Shown: positions 30,183-40,544 of the stretch, in pieces
Layout of the letters: every line of letters starts with the position of its first letter
Numbering within the stretch: position 1 is the stretch's first letter
Origin: CAIWHR01 sp963843595
Lineage (GTDB): Bacteria; Pseudomonadota; Gammaproteobacteria; Burkholderiales; Casimicrobiaceae
NCBI GenBank assembly: GCA_963843595.1
Contig: CAWJLG010000015.1
Coordinates: 551,548-615,547, forward strand
Reading direction: 5' to 3'
DNA length: 64,000 bases
Notes under the pieces: model-generated
Seen by the model: only the letters and a program-made list of their open reading frames with translations
Databases searched by the model: none
What the model was told of the DNA's origin: nothing
Position numbers and translations under genes: made by a program

Positions 30183-30787
30183 ATGCGCAAGCCGCCCTGT
30201 TCTACCTCTTCGCCGCGATCCTCGTGTTCGCCGCGCTGCGCGTGGTCACGTCGCGCAACCCGGTGCATTCGGCGCTGTGGCTGGTGCTGGCTTTCTTCAC
30301 CGCGGCCGCGCACTGGCTGATGCTCCGGGCGGAGTTCCTCGCCATCGCGCTGGTGCTGGTCTACGTCGGCGCCGTCATGGTGCTGTTCCTGTTCGTGGTG
30401 ATGATGCTCGACGTCAACTTCGACAGCCTGCGTGCCCGGTTCAGGAGCTACATCCCGGTCGGCGCGACCGTCGGCGTGCTGGTGCTGGTCGAAATGGCGC
30501 TGATCCTCCTCGGCAGCTACCTGAATCCGGTGACGGCGCCGCCGTCCGCCGCGGCCGCCGGCGGCAACACGCGCGCGCTGGGGACCGTCCTCTACACCGA
30601 CTACGTCTACCCGTTCGAGATCGCCGCCGTCGTGCTGCTGGTGGCGATCATCGCGGCGATCGCGCTGACGCACCGCAAGCGCCGGGAGACGAAGTACCAG
30701 GATCCGGGGGCGCAGGTGAAGGTGCGGGCGAAGGACCGCCTGCGGCTCGTCGACGTCCCCTCCGAAAAACGCGAAGGTCCGGCCTGA
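30179..30787 (+). CDS. nuoJ: NADH-quinone oxidoreductase subunit J
   Basis: This 202-residue protein has five membrane helices. The pi-bulge helix YVGAVMVLFLFVVMML is present, as is the N-terminal ALRVVTSRNPVHSALWL. The last 30 residues form a charged cytoplasmic tail (KYQDPGAQVKVRAKDRLRLV), typical of betaproteobacterial NuoJ. Confidence 0.95.
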   Translation: MNAQAALFYLFAAILVFAALRVVTSRNPVHSALWLVLAFFTAAAHWLMLRAEFLAIALVLVYVGAVMVLFLFVVMMLDVNFDSLRARFRSYIPVGATVGVLVLVEMALILLGSYLNPVTAPPSAAAAGGNTRALGTVLYTDYVYPFEIAAVVLLVAIIAAIALTHRKRRETKYQDPGAQVKVRAKDRLRLVDVPSEKREGPA

Positions 30788-30851
30788 GACAACCCACGGC
30801 CGCGCGGCGGGAACGACCGGCGCGGCGAGAACGGAAAGCAGGGAGAACGAC

Positions 30852-31175
30852 GTGGCATTCCTTTCGACGGCGCCGACGCTGTCGCACTACCTCGTGCTGG
30901 GCGCGATCCTGTTCGCGATCAGCATGGCGGGCATCTTCCTCAACCGGAAGAACGTCATCATCCTGCTGATGGCGATCGAACTGATGCTGCTCGCCGTGAA
31001 CACCAACTTCATTGCCTTCTCGTCGTTCCTGGGTGACATGGGCGGACAGGTGTTCGTGTTCTTCATCCTGACCGTCGCCGCCGCCGAATCGGCGATCGGC
31101 CTGGCGATACTCGTCCTGCTGTTCCGCAACGTCGGGTCCATCGACGTCGAGGACCTCGACCGGCTGCGGGGCTAG
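30852..31175 (+). CDS. nuoK: NADH-quinone oxidoreductase subunit K
   Basis: This 107-residue protein has three helices and carries the two conserved membrane glutamates in MAIELMLLAVN and AAAESAIGLA. It starts at GTG 30852 after the ribosome binding site GGGAGAACGAC. It forms a proton half-channel with NuoJ. The 64-bp gap after nuoJ is one of the longer gaps in the second half of the operon. Confidence 0.95.
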   Translation: MAFLSTAPTLSHYLVLGAILFAISMAGIFLNRKNVIILLMAIELMLLAVNTNFIAFSSFLGDMGGQVFVFFILTVAAAESAIGLAILVLLFRNVGSIDVEDLDRLRG

Positions 31176-31183
31176 GCGACGCC

Positions 31184-33238
<2,055 letters not shown>

Positions 33239-33251
33239 GGCGCCGCTCGCG

Positions 33252-34721
33252 ATGCCGTACCTTTCCCTCGCCATCTGGGTCCCGATCGTCGCCGGCCTCG
33301 CCGTACTGGCGGTCGGCCGCGACCGCGATGCCGGATCGGCGCGCTGGATCGCGCTGGTCGGCGCTCTGCTCGGATTCGTGGTCACGCTGCCGCTGTGGCT
33401 GCACTTCGACGCGGCCACGTCCGCGATGCAGTTCGTCGAACGCACGGAGTGGGTGCCGCGATTCGACCTCCACTACCACCTCGGCGTGGACGGCATCTCG
33501 ATGCTGTTCGTGCTGCTCAACAGCCTGATGACGCTGTTCGTCGTCTGGTCCGCCTGGGAGGTGATCCAGTCCCGAGTCGCGCAGTACATGGGGGCCTTCC
33601 TCATCCAGTCCGGGCTCATCAACGGCGCGTTCTGCGCCCTGGACGGCATTCTCTTCTACGTGTTCTTCGAGGCGATGCTGATCCCGATGTACATCATCAT
33701 CGGCGTCTGGGGCGGCCCGCGCCGGGTGTACGCGGCGATCAAGTTCTTCCTGTACACGCTGCTGGGCTCCCTGTTGATGCTGGTGGCGCTCATCTATCTT
33801 TACACGGTGTCGGAGACCTTCTCGATCCTCGACTGGTACACGGTGCCATTGTCGATGAAAGTGCAGCTGCTGCTCTTCGTCGCGTTCTTCCTCGCCTTTG
33901 CGGTCAAGGTGCCCATGTGGCCCGTCCACACCTGGCTGCCGGACGCGCACGTCGAAGCCCCGACCGGGGGCTCGGTGATCCTGGCGGCGATCACGCTGAA
34001 GATCGGCGCCTACGGCTTCGTGCGCTTCATCCTGCCGATCGTGCCCGACGCATCGCACTACCTGTCCGGGTTCGTGATCACGCTGTCGCTGATCGCGGTC
34101 GTCTACATCGGCTTCGTCGCGCTGGTGCAGGGCGACATGAAGAAGCTGATCGCCTACTCGTCGATCTCGCACATGGGCTTCGTCACGCTCGGCTTCTTCC
34201 TGTTCAGCCAGCTGGGCGTCGAGGGCGGCCTCGTGCAGATGATCTCGCACGGCTTCGTGTCGGCCGCGATGTTCCTGTGCGTGGGCGTGATGTACGACCG
34301 CATGCACAGCCGGCAGATCGCCGACTATGGCGGCGTCGTCAACACGATGCCGAAGTTCGCGGCCTTCATGATGCTGTTCGCGATGGCGAACTCCGGACTG
34401 CCGGCCACCTCCGGCTTCGTCGGCGAGTTCCTCGTGATCCTGGCCGCCGTCAAGGCGAACTTCTGGCTCGGTTTCCTCGCCGCGACCACGCTCATCCTGG
34501 GCGCCGCCTACACGCTGTGGATGTACAAGCGGGTGATCTTCGGCGCCGTCGCGAACGACCACGTGAAGACGCTCGCCGACCTCAACCGTCGCGAGTTCTG
34601 GATGCTCGGAGCACTGGCCGCGCTGGTGCTGGCGATGGGGGTGTGGCCCAAGCCGTTCGTCGACGTGATGCACACGTCCGTGGCGGACCTTCTCGCGCAC
34701 GTCGCGAAGTCGAAGCTGTGA
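33252..34721 (+). CDS. nuoM: NADH-quinone oxidoreductase subunit M
   Basis: This 489-residue antiporter-like subunit contains the hallmark FYVFFEAMLIPMYIIIGVWG with the key Glu, KVPMWPVHTWLPDAHVEAPT, and the lysine of KKLIAYSSISHMGF. It starts 13 bp after nuoL and its stop overlaps a GTG that can start nuoN. Confidence 0.97.
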   Translation: MPYLSLAIWVPIVAGLAVLAVGRDRDAGSARWIALVGALLGFVVTLPLWLHFDAATSAMQFVERTEWVPRFDLHYHLGVDGISMLFVLLNSLMTLFVVWSAWEVIQSRVAQYMGAFLIQSGLINGAFCALDGILFYVFFEAMLIPMYIIIGVWGGPRRVYAAIKFFLYTLLGSLLMLVALIYLYTVSETFSILDWYTVPLSMKVQLLLFVAFFLAFAVKVPMWPVHTWLPDAHVEAPTGGSVILAAITLKIGAYGFVRFILPIVPDASHYLSGFVITLSLIAVVYIGFVALVQGDMKKLIAYSSISHMGFVTLGFFLFSQLGVEGGLVQMISHGFVSAAMFLCVGVMYDRMHSRQIADYGGVVNTMPKFAAFMMLFAMANSGLPATSGFVGEFLVILAAVKANFWLGFLAATTLILGAAYTLWMYKRVIFGAVANDHVKTLADLNRREFWMLGALAALVLAMGVWPKPFVDVMHTSVADLLAHVAKSKL

Positions 34722-34732
34722 ATCCGGCGGCG

Positions 34733-36181
34733 ATGATGACCCCATTCAGTCTGCTTCCGGTGTTGCCCGAGGTGCTGCTGCTCGCCGCGGCCTGCACGAT
34801 CCTCATCGTCGACGTCTTTCTCGGCGACGCCCGGCGTCACGTCGGCTACTGGCTGGCGCAGATCGCGCTCGCGCTGTGCGCGTGGTTCACGATCACGACG
34901 ATGCAGGAGCAGCCGACGCTGGCGTTCAACGCGCTCGTCGTCGACGACGTGATGTCGGACCTGCTCAAGTTCTTCTGCTACGCGGCCGTTTCGGCGATGC
35001 TGTTCTATGCTCGCCCGTACCTGACGGCGCGCGGTCTGTTCCGCGGCGAGACGTTCGTGCTGACGCTGACCTCGCTGCTCGGCATGATGGTGATGATCTC
35101 CGCGCACCATTTCGTCACGCTGTACATGGGCCTCGAACTGCAGGCGCTCTCGCTGTACGCGATGGTGGCGATGCACCGGACGTCCACCCGGGCGTCGGAG
35201 GCGGCGATGAAGTACTTCGTCCTCGGCGCGCTGGCCTCCGGCATGCTGCTCTATGGCATGTCGATGGTGTACGGGGCGACCGGATCGCTCGACATCGATG
35301 CCGTCGCGCGCAGCGTGCTGACGGGTGAGGGCAACCGGACGCTGCTGCTGTTCGGCCTCGTATTCATCGTCTCGGGCCTGGCGTTCAAGCTCGGCGTGGT
35401 GCCCTACCATATGTGGGTGCCCGACGTGTACGACGGGGCGCCCACGCCCGTCACGCTGCTGATCGGCACTGCGCCCAAGCTCGCGGCGTTCGCGATCACG
35501 CTGCGGATGCTGGCAGTCGCGCTGGGAGGGCTGGAGTTCGACTGGCAGGGCATGCTGATGGTGCTGTCGCTGCTGTCGATGATCCTCGGCAACCTGATCG
35601 CCATCGCGCAGACGAACATCAAGCGGATGCTCGCCTATTCGACGATCGCCAACATGGGCTTCATGCTGCTCGGATTCGTCGCCGCCGATCCGAACGGATT
35701 CTCGGCGGCGATGTTCTACTCGATCGCCTACGTGCTGACGAGCCTCGCCGCGTTCGGCATGGTGCTGCTGCTCTCGCGCGAGGGCTTCGAAGCCGATCAG
35801 CTGGAGGACTTCAAGGGCCTGAACCAGCGCTCGCCGTGGTGGGCGTTCATCATGCTGCTGGTCATGTTCTCGCTGGCGGGGATTCCGCCGACGGTCGGGT
35901 TCTACGCCAAGTTCACGGTGATCCAGGCCGTCGTCCAGCAGGGCTTCGTCTGGCTCGCCGTCGTCGCCGTGCTGGCGTCGCTGGTGGGCGCGTTCTACTA
36001 CCTGCGGATCGTCAAGCTGATGTACTTCGACGAGCCGGCCGACACCGCGGCGGTCGGCACGCGCGCCGACGCCCGCGTGCTGCTGTCGGCCAACGGCCTC
36101 GCGCTGCTGCTGTTCGGCATCCTGCCGCAGCCGCTGATGGGGCTGTGCGTGATCGCGCTCGCCTACTCCGGCTTCCTTTGA
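34733..36181 (+). CDS. nuoN: NADH-quinone oxidoreductase subunit N
   Basis: This 482-residue antiporter-like subunit carries LYMGLELQALSLYAMVAM, KLGVVPYHMWVPDVYDGAPTP-type motifs and NIKRMLAYSTIANMGFML. I chose ATG 34733; GTG 34718, which overlaps the nuoM stop, would add five residues. It is the last gene of the 14-gene complex I operon. Confidence 0.96.
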   Translation: MMTPFSLLPVLPEVLLLAAACTILIVDVFLGDARRHVGYWLAQIALALCAWFTITTMQEQPTLAFNALVVDDVMSDLLKFFCYAAVSAMLFYARPYLTARGLFRGETFVLTLTSLLGMMVMISAHHFVTLYMGLELQALSLYAMVAMHRTSTRASEAAMKYFVLGALASGMLLYGMSMVYGATGSLDIDAVARSVLTGEGNRTLLLFGLVFIVSGLAFKLGVVPYHMWVPDVYDGAPTPVTLLIGTAPKLAAFAITLRMLAVALGGLEFDWQGMLMVLSLLSMILGNLIAIAQTNIKRMLAYSTIANMGFMLLGFVAADPNGFSAAMFYSIAYVLTSLAAFGMVLLLSREGFEADQLEDFKGLNQRSPWWAFIMLLVMFSLAGIPPTVGFYAKFTVIQAVVQQGFVWLAVVAVLASLVGAFYYLRIVKLMYFDEPADTAAVGTRADARVLLSANGLALLLFGILPQPLMGLCVIALAYSGFL

Positions 36182-36273
36182 TCGTCGGGGTGCCGCGGTC
36201 GCGCCCGCAGTTTCGGCGCGGCCGCCGAGCGGGGGTACCCGTGCTAACATGCCGCGAACTCGGAGCATCCGTC

Positions 36274-37008
36274 ATGCGCGTCGGCTTCTTCGTCACCTGT
36301 CTTGTGGACCTGATGCGGCCGTCGATCGGCTTCGCGGCAATCGAACTGCTCGAAGCCGGCGGCGCCGAGGTGTTCGTACCCCCCGCGCAGACCTGCTGCG
36401 GCCAGCCGGCCTACAACTCCGGCGACCGCGCCGATGCGAAGGCGCTGGCGGCGAAGGTCATCGCCGAGTTCGAAGGCTGCGACTTTCTCGTCGCGCCATC
36501 CGGCTCCTGCAGCGGGATGATCCGGACGCACTACGACGATCTGTTCGCCGATGATCCGGCGATGCAGGTCCGCGCGAAGGCGCTGATGGCGAAGACGCGC
36601 GAGCTCACCGACTTCCTCGTCAACGAGCTCAAACTCGACCGGGTGCCCGGTCGCTTCGACGGCACGATCACCTACCACGATTCGTGCGCCGGCCTGCGCG
36701 AGATGGGCGTCAAGGCGCAGCCACGGGCGCTGCTTGCCAAGGTGCCCGGACTCAAGCTCCAGGAGCTGCCGGGCTGCGAGGTGTGCTGCGGTTTCGGCGG
36801 CACGTTCTCGATCAAGTTCGGCGAGATCTCGGCGCGAATGGCCGACAACAAGTGCCAGGACATTGCCGGCACCGGCGCCGACGCGGTGGTGCTGGGCGAC
36901 CTGGGTTGCATGCTGAACATCGAGGGCAGGCTGCGGCGCCGGGGCGACGCCCGAACGCGTGTGCTGCACGTCGCCGAAGTGCTGGCCGGAAAGAGCGGAA
37001 AAACATGA
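36274..37008 (+). CDS. lutA: L-lactate/2-hydroxy acid utilisation protein A (CCG-domain Fe-S oxidoreductase)
   Basis: This 244-residue protein of the LutA/YkgE family has two CCG domains: QTCCGQPAY near the N-terminus and CEVCCGFGGTFS near the C-terminus. ATG 36274 is chosen because it begins the conserved MRVGFFVTCLVDL. The 92 bp after nuoN contains no gene. With LutB and LutC it forms an iron-sulfur enzyme that oxidises L-lactate to pyruvate. Confidence 0.92.
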   Translation: MRVGFFVTCLVDLMRPSIGFAAIELLEAGGAEVFVPPAQTCCGQPAYNSGDRADAKALAAKVIAEFEGCDFLVAPSGSCSGMIRTHYDDLFADDPAMQVRAKALMAKTRELTDFLVNELKLDRVPGRFDGTITYHDSCAGLREMGVKAQPRALLAKVPGLKLQELPGCEVCCGFGGTFSIKFGEISARMADNKCQDIAGTGADAVVLGDLGCMLNIEGRLRRRGDARTRVLHVAEVLAGKSGKT

Positions 37009-37045
37009 GCCACGTTGTTTCTCCCGATGGTCGCCGGGGTAGCGC

Positions 37046-38449
37046 ATGCAAGTAGCGTCGATGCATTTCAAGGAGCGCGCGCACGTCAAGCTGCACGACG
37101 AGCGGCTCCAGCACAACCTCAAGAAGATGCAGGGGAAGTTCGTCACCAACCGGCGCGCGTCGCTGGTCGAGCTCGACGACTTCGAGGGCACCCGCGACGC
37201 CGGCAAGGCGATTCGCAATCGCGCCCTCGAGGATCTCGACGTCTGGCTCCCGCTGTTCGAGCGGAACGCAAAGGCGCGCGGCGCGACCGTGCTCTACGCG
37301 GAGACTCCGGACGACGTCAATGCGCTGGTGCTGGAGATCGCCGCCAAGCACGCGGTGAAGAAGATCATCAAGTCGAAGTCGATGGTCTCCGAGGAATCCG
37401 CGCTCGACCACGCCATCGAAGCGGCCGGCATGAAAGTCGTCGAGACCGACCTCGGCGAATACATCCTGCAGATCAACGACTACGAGCCGCCGTCGCACAT
37501 CATCGGCCCGGCGCTGCACAAGTCGAAGGAGGAGGTTGCCGACCTCTTCCACAGGGCGCACGGCACGCCGTTGAAGACCGGCATCGAGGAGCTGTGCCTC
37601 GAGGCGCGGGGCGTGCTGCGCCAGCACTACCTGACCGCGGACATGGGCATTTCGGGCGGCAATTTCTTCGTCGCGGAGACGGGCTCGGTCGTGCTCGTCA
37701 CCAACGAGGGCAACGCGACGCTGACGACGACGCTGCCGCGCGTCCACGTCGCCATCTCGGGCATCGAGAAGATCGTGCCGAATCTCGAGGACGTCGCGAC
37801 GCTGATGCGCCTCTTGCCACGTTCGTCCACCGGCCAGTCGATCTCGAACTACGTGGACATCCTCACCGGCCCGAAGGGGGAGGGCGAGTTCCACGGCGCC
37901 GAGCACATGTACTTCATCATCGTCGACAGCGGCCGCACCGCGATCCTCGGCAGCGAGTTGCGCGAGGCGCTGCGCTGCATCCGCTGCGGCGCGTGCATGA
38001 ACCACTGTCCGGTCTATCAGAACGTCGGCGGCCACTCGTACGGCTGGGTGTATCCGGGGCCGATCGGGTCGATCCTGACGCCGATGTACGTCGGTCTCGA
38101 GAACGCGCAGCTGTTGCCGGCGGCCTCGACGATGTGCAATCAGTGCGGCGTCGTCTGCCCGGTGCGCATTCCGCTGCCCGACCTGCAGCGCAAGCTGCGC
38201 GAGCGGGCGTTCGAAGGCGGCCTGCGGCCCTGGTCCGAGCGCGCGGCGCTGAAGCTGTGGGCGTGGACGGCGCAGCACCCGGCGCTGTACGCGTTTGCGG
38301 CGAGGATCGGCGCGCGCATGCTGAAGTGGATGGGCGGACGGGAGGGAATGATCCACCGGCTGCCGGTGGGGGCGGGCTGGACGGACGGCCGCGATTTCCC
38401 GGCGCCGCAGGGAAAGACCTTCCGCGAACTCTACGCCGCCCGCAGGTGA
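37046..38449 (+). CDS. lutB: Lactate utilisation protein B (ferredoxin-type Fe-S protein)
   Basis: This 467-residue LutB/YkgF family protein has an LUD domain at the N-terminal half (KKIIKSKSMVSEESALD, GGNFFVAETGSVVLVTNEGN). It also has a ferredoxin-like half with CIRCGACMNHCPVY and CNQCGVVCPVRIPL. ATG 37046 and ATG 37061 are both possible starts. The product likely passes electrons from lactate oxidation to the quinone pool. The stop is four bases before the aminotransferase gene. Confidence 0.93.
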   Translation: MQVASMHFKERAHVKLHDERLQHNLKKMQGKFVTNRRASLVELDDFEGTRDAGKAIRNRALEDLDVWLPLFERNAKARGATVLYAETPDDVNALVLEIAAKHAVKKIIKSKSMVSEESALDHAIEAAGMKVVETDLGEYILQINDYEPPSHIIGPALHKSKEEVADLFHRAHGTPLKTGIEELCLEARGVLRQHYLTADMGISGGNFFVAETGSVVLVTNEGNATLTTTLPRVHVAISGIEKIVPNLEDVATLMRLLPRSSTGQSISNYVDILTGPKGEGEFHGAEHMYFIIVDSGRTAILGSELREALRCIRCGACMNHCPVYQNVGGHSYGWVYPGPIGSILTPMYVGLENAQLLPAASTMCNQCGVVCPVRIPLPDLQRKLRERAFEGGLRPWSERAALKLWAWTAQHPALYAFAARIGARMLKWMGGREGMIHRLPVGAGWTDGRDFPAPQGKTFRELYAARR

Positions 38450-38453
38450 GGTG

Positions 38454-39690
38454 ATGAGCGCTCCGCACGAAAAATTGTCGGCACTGCCGAAACTCTCGCG
38501 CCGGGCGGAATCGCTCGGCACCGAGAACGCCTTCGTGGTCCTGGCCGAGGTCAACGCCCTCGTCCGCGAGGGCAAGGACATCGTCTCGTTCTGCATCGGG
38601 CAGCCCGACTTTCCGACGCCGCCGAACGTGCAGGTCGCGGGCATCGCCGCGATCAAGGGCGGGCGCCACGGCTACACGCCGTCGGCCGGCATCGACGAAC
38701 TGCGCGCGGCGGCGGCGAAAGACATCGGCGGCCGACGCGGCCTCGACTTCAAGCCGGAGGATGTCGTCGTCGGCGCGGGCGCCAAACCGTTCATCGCCTA
38801 CACGATCGCCTCGGTCACCGACTACGGCGCCGGGGATGAAGTCATCTATCCGGTGCCGGGGTTTCCGATCTACGAGTCGCAGATTCTGGCCAACGGTGCT
38901 GTCCCGGTTCCGATCTATCTGCGCGAGTCGCGCGACTTCGCGTTCGATCCGGCGGAGCTGGAGGCGAAGATCACGCCGCAGACGCGCCTGCTAATCCTCA
39001 ACACGCCGCACAATCCGACCGGCGGCATGCTGCAATCGGCGGACCTCGACGCGATCGCCGAGATCCTCGCCCGGCACCCCCAGGTCTGGGTGTTCGCCGA
39101 CGAGATCTACTCGCGGCTCGCCTACGCGGGTGCGTTCGACACCGCTCGCCCGGCGGCCCGGGATGCTGGAGCGCACGATCATCTGCGACGGCGCGTCGAA
39201 GACCTGGGCGATGACCGGCTGGCGGATCGGGTTCGCGGCGAACCGCGCGCTGGCGCCGGTGTTCACGCGCTGGATCACGAACACCGACTCGTGCGCGTCG
39301 CAGATTTCGCAGTGGGCCGCCGTCGAGGCGATCCAGGGGCCGCAGAACGCCGCCGATTCGATGCGCGCGAGCTTCCTCGAACGGCGCGACCTGATCGTCG
39401 GGCTGCTCAACACCGTGCCCGGCATCTCCTGCAAGGTTCCCGGCGGCGCGTTCTACGCATGGCCGAACGTGACCGAAGCCTGCCGCATCACCGGGTGCGC
39501 CGACTCGGAGACGTTCCGCAAGCGGCTGCTGATGGAAGCAGGCGTCGCGGTCCTGGCCGACATCCATTTCGGTCGCCGTGTTCCCGGCGACGGTCAGCAC
39601 ATCCGCTTCAGCTACGCCGCCTCGCCCGATGCCATCCGCGAAGGCGTTCGCCGGCTCGACGCGTTCGTTCGGAAGGGGTTGAACGCGTGA
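38454..39690 (+). CDS. Class I/II PLP-dependent aminotransferase (one frameshift)
   Basis: The sequence matches aspartate/aromatic-type class I aminotransferases: SFCIGQPDFPTPPNV, VPGFPIYESQI, NTPHNPTGGML and the PLP-lysine segment DGASKTWAMTGWRIGF. The frame changes between 39141 and 39150 (AGAFDT, resuming LARRPGMLERTII). Removing one base gives about 411 residues, normal for the family. It lies between lutB and lutC, so it may make or consume the 2-oxo acid that the Lut complex produces, for example alanine and pyruvate. That link is inferred from position only. Confidence 0.88.
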
Positions 39691-39792
39691 AGGAGTGAAA
39701 GCGTGCAACGTCCGCCGCAGTGGTATTCGTCGATTCTGCGCTTTCTCCCGGTTACGCCGTCACCCTTGCACCGCCTTTGACGAGGAGCACGC

Positions 39793-40482
39793 ATGTCCAC
39801 CCGCCTCAATGACAACCGAGCCGCACGCGAGGCCGTCCTGGGCCGCGTGGCGAAGGCGCTCGGCAAGACCGGCGACCGCGCGGCGGCGCTTGCCGAGGCT
39901 GAGCGCTACGTCGCGGCACATGCGCACGGGCCGCGGCCGGCGATGCCGGCCGACCTCGTGTCCCGGTTCATGCAGCGCGCCGTCGACATGTCGAGCACCG
40001 TCGAACGGCTGGCCGACCGACGCGAGATTCCTGCTGCCGTGGCGCGCTATGTCGACGGCCTCGAGCTGCCGGCCGCGATTGCCGCACAGAAGTCGCATCG
40101 CGGCGTCTGTTGGCCCGAGTTCGGCGATCTCGACTGGCCGGGCGCCGGGCTCGAGATCGAGGCGAGGCCGACGATCGGCGACGACCGCCTCGGCATTACC
40201 GGCGCCTTCTGTGCGATCGCCGAGACCGGGACGATCGTCGTGCTGTCCGGTGCCGACACGCCGACGGCGACGACACTGCTGCCGGACAGCTGGGTCGCCG
40301 TGGTGCGCGCCGACCGGATCGTCTCGGGGATGGAGGAAGCGTTCGCGCTGATCCGCAGCGAGCGCGGAGCCGTGCCGCGCGCGATCAACATGATCTCCGG
40401 CCCCTCGCGCACCGGCGACATCGAGCAGACGATCGTGCTGGGCGCGCACGGCCCGTACCGGGTGCATCTGCTGGTCGGATGA
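39793..40482 (+). CDS. lutC: Lactate utilisation protein C
   Basis: This 229-residue LUD-domain protein of the LutC/YkgG family has the conserved GITGAFCAIAETGTIVV and PRAINMISGPSRTGDIEQ. ATG 39793 follows GACGAGGAG. The 102 bp between the aminotransferase stop and this gene has no reading frame of note. It completes the lutABC set, here interrupted by the aminotransferase. Confidence 0.93.
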   Translation: MSTRLNDNRAAREAVLGRVAKALGKTGDRAAALAEAERYVAAHAHGPRPAMPADLVSRFMQRAVDMSSTVERLADRREIPAAVARYVDGLELPAAIAAQKSHRGVCWPEFGDLDWPGAGLEIEARPTIGDDRLGITGAFCAIAETGTIVVLSGADTPTATTLLPDSWVAVVRADRIVSGMEEAFALIRSERGAVPRAINMISGPSRTGDIEQTIVLGAHGPYRVHLLVG

Positions 40483-40544
40483 CGGTTGATGGGGTCCGAC
40501 GGCGCGTCGCTCGACGAGCTGCACGCGCCGACGGCGCGCGCGCG

